Shown here: piece after piece, positions 1 to 6,988 of the stretch
Position numbering within the stretch: the first letter of the stretch is position 1
Layout: the number at the start of each line of letters is the position of its first letter
From: Lyngbya aestuarii BL J
Lineage (GTDB): Bacteria > Cyanobacteriota > Cyanobacteriia > Cyanobacteriales > Microcoleaceae
Assembly (NCBI RefSeq): GCF_000478195.2
Contig: NZ_AUZM01000011.1
Span: 1-64,000, forward strand
Direction of reading: 5' to 3'
DNA length: 64,000 bases
Position numbers and translations under genes: made by a program
The notes under the pieces: generated by a model
Database searches by the model: none
What the model was told of the DNA's origin: nothing
The model's input: only the letters and a program-made list of their open reading frames with translations

Positions 1-61
1 CTCATGGGTCTAACCGTTGAGTGGCATAACTCTAATTCAATAAATTAAGACAGTCGTTTGA

Positions 62-81
62 TATAATTAAAACGCACGTTT
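62..81 (+). promoter_or_regulatory. Candidate promoter -10 and operator of the TetR-family gene
   Basis: A perfect TATAAT lies at 62-67, and the near-palindrome AAACG-CA-CGTTT lies at 70-81, where transcription would start. A second half-site-like CAACGTTTAA occurs about 15 bases before the start codon at 167. TetR-family repressors commonly bind such palindromes over their own promoter, so autorepression is a reasonable inference. No convincing -35 box is seen at normal spacing. Confidence 0.35.
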
Positions 82-166
82 AAAAAAATTGCAAGGATCG
101 CAATAGATTTTTGTTTGAATGAACAGATCTGCGTACTATAGAATAAAGACCAACGTTTAACCCAAA

Positions 167-802
167 ATGAGTCGTGTTCCTTCCACCGAGCCGAAAACCG
201 ATACTAAAGAACAAATTCTCAATGCTGCCGAACGTCAATTTGCACTTTTTGGCTTTGCGGGTGCTTCATTACGAGCCGTGACACGAGATGCAAATGTGAA
301 TTTAGCCGCAGTTCACTATCATTTTGGATCAAAAGAGGAACTCTTTAAGGCAGTTGTGCAGCGGGTTGCCGAACCTATTGTCCGAGAACAAATGCGGCAT
401 TTAGATGAGTTAGAAAATTTTGATCCTAACCCTTCAGTTGTAGATATTGTTCAAGCATTTGTTGCCCGACCATTAGAGATGATTTTGAAACAACGGGGAG
501 AATCTTGCTATGTTCATGCTCAATTTGTAGGGCGATGTCGTACAGAACCCCGTCCAATTCAAGAACTAGCTGAAGTAGAATTTAACCCTAGCCATCAACG
601 TTTCTTGGAACTCATACACAAGGCTCTACCCCATCAATCTTTTACAGAATTAGAGTGGAAACTAGATTTAATTGTGGCAATGATTGTTCGAGTTTTAAAA
701 CAAACTGAATATTCTGATCCCTTATCAGAAAAATCTGATCAAGAGATTGATAATTTAATTCAACGCTTAGTCAGGTTTATCCTCTCTGGTATTAGTGCAT
801 AA
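167..802 (+). CDS. TetR/AcrR-family transcriptional regulator
   Basis: A 211-residue DNA-binding regulator. Residues about 12-58 form the TetR helix-turn-helix: the opening KEQILNAAERQFALFGF, then the recognition helix ending in LAAVHYHFGSKEELF, which is the family signature. The rest is the helical ligand-binding and dimerisation domain; the GESCYVHAQFVGR stretch and overall length resemble CecR/YbiH-like members, but the ligand cannot be read. The gene stands alone, preceded by a TATAAT and a near-palindrome and followed by a terminator-like hairpin, so it is probably a single-gene, self-regulated unit. The nearest downstream gene on the opposite strand is a pseudogene, so no target is obvious. 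Confidence 0.9.
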   Translation: MSRVPSTEPKTDTKEQILNAAERQFALFGFAGASLRAVTRDANVNLAAVHYHFGSKEELFKAVVQRVAEPIVREQMRHLDELENFDPNPSVVDIVQAFVARPLEMILKQRGESCYVHAQFVGRCRTEPRPIQELAEVEFNPSHQRFLELIHKALPHQSFTELEWKLDLIVAMIVRVLKQTEYSDPLSEKSDQEIDNLIQRLVRFILSGISA

Positions 803-851
803 GTTTTCACGCACTCAAATCATACCAAGTATTTTTGTGAAATCTTCCCAG

Positions 852-878
852 GGCGTTCACTGAAAACGTCTTTTTTTA
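852..878 (+). terminator. Rho-independent terminator after the TetR-family gene
   Basis: GGCGTT and AACGTC pair (one G-U) around a short loop and are followed directly by seven T residues. The position is about 50 bases after the TetR-family stop codon. Confidence 0.6.
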
Positions 879-906
879 TTGACTTTTATTGGACTTGTTG
901 ACAAAC

Positions 907-1479
907 TCACAACTCATTAGGAGAGTTCCACCATTGAGATGGATGACAACCCAAAGGCGCGTTTAAGCTATAGTCGAGATCTTCACACCGCAACCATTGA
1001 TCATTTTTTCGCCATCCTAACTTTTTACCCCATTGTGCGACTAATTTTTGATTTTCTTCGATAGTGGCTTCGCGATCGCCCCCACAACTTTTATAAATTT
1101 AGAGTTGTACACTAAACCCAAACCGACCTTGACTGTATTTAACCCACAAGTTATCAATCACAGGTCAAGAATTGCACGGGAATTTTTGAATTTCTTCTGG
1201 TCTTAATTCCCCTAAACGGTTATGACCAGCGATCGCCATAATTAAATTAATAGTCTCAATATCTGCATTAAACCATTGTTTTTCTTCTAGATAATTTCGC
1301 AATTTACTGTAACGGTTGACATCCGAAACCAGCATCAAGTTTTCTTCTATCTGTTCAATTTTTGCCGAAAAATTTAAAACATTTTCAAGCTAACTTTCCA
1401 GTTATTTAACTTGGTTTGACAGTTGATTTAGTTGATCCTCAAAAGACTGAGAATTAGAATTTTCGTTGACAAGAGTCAT
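907..1479 (-). pseudogene. GUN4-domain protein pseudogene with four in-frame stops
   Basis: Reading the minus strand from ATG 1479-1477 to TGA 909-907 gives 190 codons in one frame, broken by internal stops at 1402-1404 (TAA), 1390-1392 (TAG), 1165-1167 (TGA) and 1099-1101 (TAA). The N-terminal part is a coiled-coil-like linker. The rest is clearly a GUN4 domain: IQKFPC, then LWVKYSQGRFGFSVQ, then WGKKLGWRKNDQWL and a final APLG. GUN4 domains bind protoporphyrin/Mg-protoporphyrin and stimulate Mg-chelatase; multidomain and stand-alone GUN4 proteins are common in cyanobacteria. No frameshift is present, so decay is by substitution only. Each stop is one C-to-T change from CAA, CAG or CGA; at the two stops inside the domain, Q and R would fit the family consensus. 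Confidence 0.8.
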
Positions 1480-1599
1480 AACTTAGAGGATTAGATAGAA
1501 AATCAATAAGATCTATTTATTTTATTAAATTATAATCAATCATAAACATCCAAAATGATTACATCTCTACAAATTGAAAGTGTATTTTTCTGAGCTTAA

Positions 1600-2745
1600 C
1601 TAAGAATCTGACGACTCCGATTGAGGAGTCACATTTTCTTTGACTTCAACTTGTTTTTGTTGTTTGCGTTCCTTGGTTTCTCTGAGGGCTTCTGCTTTTA
1701 ACTTCTTAGAAGCTTTCAAGAATCCTGGGGCTTCTTCAGTGGGTTCATTCAACTGTTCAACAAATCCAAAGACATCCCGCCCCGGAAGAAACTTAGCCTT
1801 GACTTGAACAAAATAAGTTTGACCTTGCTGGTCTTTTTCTAATCTCGGATTGAATCTAAACGGCTTTACAGGTGAATCTCTCCAGAGTAAAGGCACATGA
1901 GAAGCTTTCATAAATTTGACTTTTTTAGCGGCTTCTGCTTCTTTAATCCAAGCTAATCTATCTTGAGAAAAGTTACGCATCACCGTGATACAAGGGGTTC
2001 TACAAACCGGAATAAATTGCCATAATCCTGAGAATTTGAATTCAAAATCATTTAACTCTGTATTCAGTGGACTTGATGAAGCGCCATGCCCCACAAATCC
2101 GACTAATTGAAAAGCCACTTGATGAGGTTGATCTCGACTTGGAAAGTGCAGTATTTTTGGATAGACGATTAACTTTTGAGTGGTATTCCCTGTCGTTTCA
2201 ATTTCTTTTTTAAGGGCATCATAAGCCTTCCGACGTCTATTCGGAATATAAAAGAGTCGATACTCTTTATCCCCTAACATGACCGTTGAACGTTCTTCGG
2301 TTAATGTTACTACACCACTGATAATACCAATTCCTTGAAAATAACGTTGGGACTCTCCGGATTCTGATTGTTCAGTCTCCGTTTGAGCATCAGTATCTTT
2401 AACTTCTTGATGATCAGAAGACTCCGGTTCAGATTTCAAGTCTTCATTGACTGTTTCAGGCGTTAATTTTTCTTGCCTGTTCGTCGGAGAAATAGTTTCA
2501 ACTTTTTTAATTTTTGAAGGTTTAACAGATAACGGTTTGGGTGGGGAAACGGGAGAGGACGAAGAAGTTCGTTTTGGTTTAGGAATTAGTGAAGGTTGAA
2601 TTTGTTCTTGTGGGGGTTCAGTTGACTCTGCGTTCTCACTTAACTCAGATTGCAACTTCGCTAGCAAATCTTGATACATCGCTTTTTGCTTGGGATTTGT
2701 AGCTGTCTTGATTAACTTTTGAATTTTCTCGATTTGCTCTGACAT
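1600..2745 (-). CDS. Conserved cyanobacterial hypothetical protein
   Basis: 381 residues with no recognised enzymatic domain. Residues 1-35 are a charged amphipathic helix (MSEQIEKIQKLIKTATN). Residues about 35-130 are low-complexity, Pro/Ser/Glu-rich and probably disordered. Residues about 133-340 form a folded, beta-rich region with motifs such as GIGIISGVVTL, FYIPNRRRKAYDAL and FQLVGFVGHG, followed by a Lys/Glu-rich tail. A similar globular region is known to me only from cyanobacterial proteins of unknown function. There is no signal peptide or membrane segment, so it is probably cytoplasmic. It stands alone, and A/T-rich noncoding DNA flanks both ends. Confidence 0.7.
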   Translation of the reverse strand: MSEQIEKIQKLIKTATNPKQKAMYQDLLAKLQSELSENAESTEPPQEQIQPSLIPKPKRTSSSSPVSPPKPLSVKPSKIKKVETISPTNRQEKLTPETVNEDLKSEPESSDHQEVKDTDAQTETEQSESGESQRYFQGIGIISGVVTLTEERSTVMLGDKEYRLFYIPNRRRKAYDALKKEIETTGNTTQKLIVYPKILHFPSRDQPHQVAFQLVGFVGHGASSSPLNTELNDFEFKFSGLWQFIPVCRTPCITVMRNFSQDRLAWIKEAEAAKKVKFMKASHVPLLWRDSPVKPFRFNPRLEKDQQGQTYFVQVKAKFLPGRDVFGFVEQLNEPTEEAPGFLKASKKLKAEALRETKERKQQKQVEVKENVTPQSESSDS

Positions 2746-3660
2746 TTTTAATTTAATTTTAGAGTTTGTTTGAGTTTATTAATTAAATTTAAAATTACAA
2801 TCATTGAACCCACATTAATATTAAACTGAATTAGACCAATTTACTTCTCTAGATGGAGTTCTTACACATTTAACCACTGTAGCATATCATTTTTGCAGAC
2901 CGTTTACATTCAGTTCAAAAATTTGCTCCGCCCACAAGGGTCATCTCTGTACTCTCATCTTATTGATTTTACCCTCTAACTGCACCTTTGAATTTTTTGG
3001 CGTGTCCCCACTGATCTGGAGTCTGAAACGACATCAACAGGATCATCTCGGGAAAAATCCCATAAATCTTTACAAAGGGGTAGAATATTGAGGGTTATGA
3101 GTGATCGGTTCCCAGTGCAATTGATCCGGGTTTAGAGTTTAAGTTTTGATCGAAGTGAATCAACTTAATCCGCTTAAAAAGGAATACTTTGAGAAGCTAA
3201 AATACGGGATGAGATTCATCCTCACGACAAAAGACATCAAGACTTAAGACAATCATTTGATTCCGCAGTCTAGACTTAACTTTTCTTTGAGATATAGAAG
3301 CTTGAAACCTTGTGTAGAAGGGAGAGAGAGGGATTTAAAACCTTGACACCCCTGGAACTCTGATTCTACCGTAACCTTATATCCCTCAGACTTGAACCTT
3401 GAAAATTGAGTGAGGGAAAAATCAGGGAAGATGTACAACCCGATGGTGACGGAAGTTAGGAGAATAATAAAAATAAAACCCTGTTGTCATTAAGGGTTTG
3501 AGTTGGGGTTGAATATGAGATTTGACAGAAATGAAGTTCTCCCATTATTGATCATAAAATCAATGAAGAAACAGTCCCTCGCCATTTTGTTAGAATAGTA
3601 TCTCCCGATGGAAATGTAAGGGAAGGCGACAAAAACGGAGTAATTACCGTTAAGTAAGGA
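2746..3660. other. Long intergenic stretch without a supported gene
   Basis: About 0.9 kb between the hypothetical gene and tRNA-Arg. A perfect 6-bp hairpin with a 3-base loop (GGATGA/TCATCC) is at 3207-3221. Short minus-strand open frames at 3253-3438 and 3490-3690 show no family resemblance, and the second overlaps the tRNA. A small RNA is possible, but I recognise none. Confidence 0.4.
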
Positions 3661-3734
3661 CGGGCTAGGAGGGATTCGAACCCCCGACACCGTGGTCCGT
3701 AGCCACGTGCTCTAGTCCACTGAGCTACAAGCCC
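3661..3734 (-). tRNA. tRNA-Arg (anticodon ACG)
   Basis: The reverse complement folds as a standard 74-base tRNA. It has acceptor GGGCTTG with CTAGCCC (one T-T mismatch at the sixth pair), a D arm beginning GCTC, anticodon stem CGTGG/CCACG with loop CTACGGA, and T arm GGGGG-TTCGAAT-CCCTC. The loop places ACG at positions 34-36; A34 is normally edited to inosine to read CGU/CGC/CGA. The CCA end is not encoded. Confidence 0.95.
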
Positions 3735-3837
3735 TGACGACTCTAAGATTTAAGATCACATTTGAAGTCACAGTTGACCGTTCAAACTGATCCTTAACTT
3801 ATCGCCTGAGTCATTATAATAACACATTTTTGCAGCA

Positions 3838-4350
3838 ATGACAAACAATTTCTCTCAAGATCCACAATCGTTAACCCACCTCAACGAGAGAGGAGAAGTG
3901 AATATGGTCGATGTCTCGGCCAAAGCCTCTACTCGTCGAGAAGCAGTTGCAGCGGGTCAAGTGCGGATGTCTCGCTCAACTTTTGAAACACTGGTCGCGG
4001 GTAACGCACCCAAAGGAGATGTGATCACAACCGCCAAACTCGCGGGAATTATGGCAGCTAAACAAACCGCTCAGTTAATTCCCTTGTGTCATCCCTTACC
4101 TTTGAGTAAAATCGATGTTCAACTCACCCCCTATCCCGAACTTCCGGGTTATCAAATTCGCGTTCAAGTCGTCACCACTTCAGAAACCGGAGTCGAAATG
4201 GAAGCGCTAACTGCGGTGTCTGTCACAGCGTTAACCCTCTATGACATGGCAAAAGCCCTAGAAAAATCAATGCAAATAGAATGTATTCGCCTGGTGAGTA
4301 AAACGGGGGGAAAATCGGGAGACTATTACAGTCTGTCAGAAGAAAAATAG
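3838..4350 (+). CDS. moaC: Cyclic pyranopterin monophosphate synthase MoaC
   Basis: MoaC converts the cyclic intermediate made by MoaA into cyclic pyranopterin monophosphate, an early step of molybdenum cofactor synthesis. The 170-residue length fits the family. Diagnostic segments are [16 protein letters not shown] near the N terminus, [18 protein letters not shown], the [11 protein letters not shown] active-site stretch, [20 protein letters not shown] and the terminal SKTGGKSG. The catalytic lysine region (DMAKAL) is intact. ATG 3838 is chosen because family members carry about 20 residues before MVDVSAK. No other molybdopterin gene is nearby; scattered mo genes are common in cyanobacteria. 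It follows tRNA-Arg on the opposite strand. Confidence 0.95.
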   Translation: MTNNFSQDPQSLTHLNERGEVNMVDVSAKASTRREAVAAGQVRMSRSTFETLVAGNAPKGDVITTAKLAGIMAAKQTAQLIPLCHPLPLSKIDVQLTPYPELPGYQIRVQVVTTSETGVEMEALTAVSVTALTLYDMAKALEKSMQIECIRLVSKTGGKSGDYYSLSEEK

Positions 4351-4473
4351 CAAAATAGTTCTCAGCTAACATTTGCTGTGAATTTTTTGTGAATAAATAT
4401 AATAAATAAATGTTCGGGAAAAACAGATCTCGCTTAAAATGAAGATACATAGAATTGCTCAGGAGTGAAAGGA

Positions 4474-4734
4474 ATGCCTCCCCGTTGGCCTCGACAACCC
4501 GACCGTAAAGATCCTGCTTATAGACGCTTAGATGACCGCATGAACTTTGCTGTTCATGTAGCATTTTTTGCACTGTGCAATTCCGGTTTATGGTTTTTTC
4601 AAAAAATTCAAGCGGCAACATGGCCCTGGGCAGTTTGGGTAACAGTAGCTTGGCTACTTGTCCTGGGGATGCACGGAATTTACATTTTTGCGATCGCGGA
4701 CTATTCTTCTGTTCGACAAAATCAACCCAATTAG
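4474..4734 (+). CDS. Small 2TM-domain membrane protein
   Basis: About 86 residues. A basic N-terminal tail (MPPRWPRQPDRKDPAYRRLDD) is followed by two hydrophobic segments, roughly residues 25-45 and 51-73, which place it in the 2TM-domain family of small inner-membrane proteins. The function is unknown; related domains are sometimes fused to histidine kinases. I chose ATG 4474 because AGGAG at 4461-4465 lies 8 bases ahead of it. The in-frame GTG at 4465 would overlap that ribosome-binding site. The gene points the same way as moaC and the DUF3181 gene, but gaps of 80-120 bases make an operon uncertain. Confidence 0.75.
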   Translation: MPPRWPRQPDRKDPAYRRLDDRMNFAVHVAFFALCNSGLWFFQKIQAATWPWAVWVTVAWLLVLGMHGIYIFAIADYSSVRQNQPN

Positions 4735-4817
4735 AGATACATTATCTAAAATAAGGGGGAATGGCTGGAGCGAAAGCTCTTAAACTTATTGTGTCAGTAA
4801 TACTCAAAAATTAAGCT

Positions 4818-5117
4818 ATGGCTACTACACAAGAAATCGAAAAACTAGCTTCTGAAATTGGCGAAAATATTTATATTGACGTTGCTAAATGGCATCTTTT
4901 GTTATCAGATGCTCATCTGCATACATCAGTTGCCGAACAGCTTTATCCTTTACTCGAAGATCAAAATTTAGAAGCCGATCAAATCAACAAAGTTTTGCAA
5001 GGAATTTCTGTTCCTTTAGGGGGCGGCAAAATGACAGCATCACTGGCAGATTTGATCCCAACATCAGTGCAAAGCGATCTACTCAAAATCTTAGAAGAAT
5101 ATCAGCGTCAGATGTAA
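4818..5117 (+). CDS. DUF3181 family protein
   Basis: A 99-residue, mostly helical soluble protein opening MATTQEIEKLASEIGENIYI and containing WHLLLSDAHLHTSVAEQLYP. These features match DUF3181, a family nearly restricted to cyanobacteria and with no assigned function. There is no signal peptide or membrane segment. Its 3' end lies about 80 bases ahead of the next gene on the same strand. Confidence 0.85.
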   Translation: MATTQEIEKLASEIGENIYIDVAKWHLLLSDAHLHTSVAEQLYPLLEDQNLEADQINKVLQGISVPLGGGKMTASLADLIPTSVQSDLLKILEEYQRQM

Positions 5118-5200
5118 ATTCTGAATTTGATATTGACCCACATTATTAGCCTCAACAGCACAAACAAATGGAAAACTACAGACAGGCTAGGAAAAATCAC

Positions 5201-5854
5201 ATGAAACGAAACTTAGGAATTGTCAGTGTTATTGCAACTGCGAGTCTCCTCAGTATTATTGCACCCACAACGGCTCAATATCGTCCAGATCGTCCCACCT
5301 TTTTCAGTGATGGAGATCGGGAACTTGAACAAGAAATTAACCGCATTGATCACCCCTCAAAACAACATTCCGAACCCGTTCTTTCCTTTGAACAAGCTCA
5401 AAAACCGAGCGAAGAAATTACCCAACTGCCGGGAAATATCATCGTAGCAATGCCAGGATCTTTTCGAGGAGAACGCCGGGAAATTTTGGATACATCAGAC
5501 GGAAAACTTGAATTCACGGTATTAGCGACTCGTCAAAGTGATTCCAAGTTTACGGTTGCTTATTCGATCCCTTTAAACTCGACTCGTTTAGGTGAACCTC
5601 AAGCCTTATTTAACCAAATTAGAGACAGTTATATTAAAGGTAGACCTGTAGAATTAGTTGGAGAACGCAATATTGCGCTACAACGTTATCCGGGTCGAGA
5701 AATTAATTTATCCAGCTTCCTGGAAAATCACCAGTTTAGAGTTTACCTCGTCCAACAACGAGTTTATGTTTTAGGAGTGAGTAAAGCCAAAGACGGAGGC
5801 TCGACACAAGATATTAGCCAATTTTTTAATTCCTTTCAACTTCGCGCTCAGTAA
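5201..5854 (+). CDS. Exported cyanobacterial protein of unknown function
   Basis: Starting at ATG 5201 gives 217 residues with a typical signal peptide: MKRNLG, a hydrophobic core, and a likely cleavage after APTTAQ near residue 26. An upstream in-frame ATG at 5168 would add 11 residues ahead of the signal and is less likely. The mature part has a linker rich in Glu/Gln/Pro and a C-terminal region (about 90-217) with alternating strands, including LPGNIIVAMPGSFRGERR and YPGREINLSSFL. That region looks like a small beta-rich envelope domain. I do not recognise a family. A strong hairpin follows the stop codon. Confidence 0.7.
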   Translation: MKRNLGIVSVIATASLLSIIAPTTAQYRPDRPTFFSDGDRELEQEINRIDHPSKQHSEPVLSFEQAQKPSEEITQLPGNIIVAMPGSFRGERREILDTSDGKLEFTVLATRQSDSKFTVAYSIPLNSTRLGEPQALFNQIRDSYIKGRPVELVGERNIALQRYPGREINLSSFLENHQFRVYLVQQRVYVLGVSKAKDGGSTQDISQFFNSFQLRAQ

Positions 5855-5883
5855 AGGTCAACAGAAAGGATTAAAATTAAGGT

Positions 5884-5915
5884 AAGCTAGACTCGGTTAA
5901 AATCTAGCTTTGTTT
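5884..5915 (+). terminator. Terminator-like hairpin
   Basis: AAGCTAGA (5884-5891) and TCTAGCTT (5903-5910) form a perfect 8-bp stem with an 11-base loop, followed by TGTTT. It lies 30 bases after the exported-protein gene. Confidence 0.6.
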
Positions 5916-5929
5916 GAATCTGACACCCA

Positions 5930-6788
5930 ATGAGAAAAAAACTGGCTCAAATTGCACTGAGTTTAGCTTGATCTATTTTTTTCCTTTACCCAGTTTTGGG
6001 GCGACCGTATTAGAAGAGATCAAAACTACAGGCATTCTCAAAGCCGGAGTCAGGCAGGATGCTGCGCCACTCGGCTATCGTTCCGCTAAAGGAGAATGGG
6101 AAGGATATTGCTTCGAGCTAATCGAATTGCTCGCTAACCGACTGCAAAAACAACTAAATTTAAGCCAACCGATTAAGATAGAATATATAAAGTCCACGCT
6201 GGAAAATCGCGAACAGATCGTCAGGGATAAAACTGTTCACTTAGAATGTAGCCCCAATACCGTCACTCGTACACCCCAATCCGGGATCGTTTACTCAGAT
6301 CGATTTTTAATTACAGGTGTGTATCTGTTAGTACGACCGGATAATAAAGGCTATATTAACCCATCAGGTGCAGCGCGAAAATATTTCCATCGGTGTGCTT
6401 CCGGCTTCTTTAACCCAAAAGTTTATTACCAGTCGATATTCTCTTGCTCAACCCATTGAGTATCCGGGAACTTCAGGGCGAGAAGCCGCAGTTCAAGATG
6501 TTCTCAGGGGCAAAATTAATGCTGCACGCCAGTGACGGACTTTTATTAGTCGGAGAAGTTTTGAGACAGCCAGAAGTCAGCAAAGCAGATTACGCACTCG
6601 TTCCCTCTGAACCCCTCACCTGTGAATTTTATGGGATGATTTTGCCCGAAGGAGATATTGCTTGGCTCAATACCATCAATTCTCTGATTTTAGTTCAGGA
6701 AAGTGTAGAGATCCTCACGCAATTGTACGGCAATGATTCGGCCTATGTTCAAACCACAGAAGCCGCCATCAAAAAATGTATGCCCTAA
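5930..6788 (+). pseudogene. Periplasmic amino-acid-type solute-binding protein (SBP_bac_3), decayed
   Basis: Three frames together give one solute-binding protein of family 3. ATG 5930 opens a signal peptide (MRKKLAQIALSLA, then an in-frame TGA, then SIFFLYPVLG). The frame changes near 6000 to give VLEEIKTTGILKAGVRQDAAPLG and EGYCFELIELLA, the canonical N-terminal lobe. It changes again near 6375-6382 into SLAQPIEYPGTSGREAAVQ, and once more near 6525 into SDGLLLVGEVL and LTCEFYGMILPEGD. At least three frameshifts and one stop make a functional product unlikely. Such proteins capture amino acids for ABC importers or serve as sensor modules. No permease or ATPase gene is adjacent. Confidence 0.8.
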
Positions 6789-6988
6789 ACAATCACCCGT
6801 GACTTCCTCCTGAATTAATCACCCCGAAGGTGTAGAGGCAATTTAGGGAATAAATTAGATAAATTCGCTAATCTTGATATGGGAGCCAATCGGATTCTTC
6901 TGCCTTTAATCAAAACGGTCAACTCAACGGCGTGGCATCGAAATCTGGCTTCCCCTCCCTTAGCTTAACAACAAATAGCGGATTGGAC

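Noticed and set aside
3253-3438. 61-codon minus-strand open frame
   Set aside because: No ribosome-binding site and no family resemblance; composition looks like noncoding DNA.
2746-3660. 6S or other housekeeping RNA
   Set aside because: Searched by eye for a long, bulged hairpin with conserved ends and found only short stems.
3490-3690. 66-codon minus-strand open frame
   Set aside because: It runs through the 3' part of tRNA-Arg and has no recognisable protein features.
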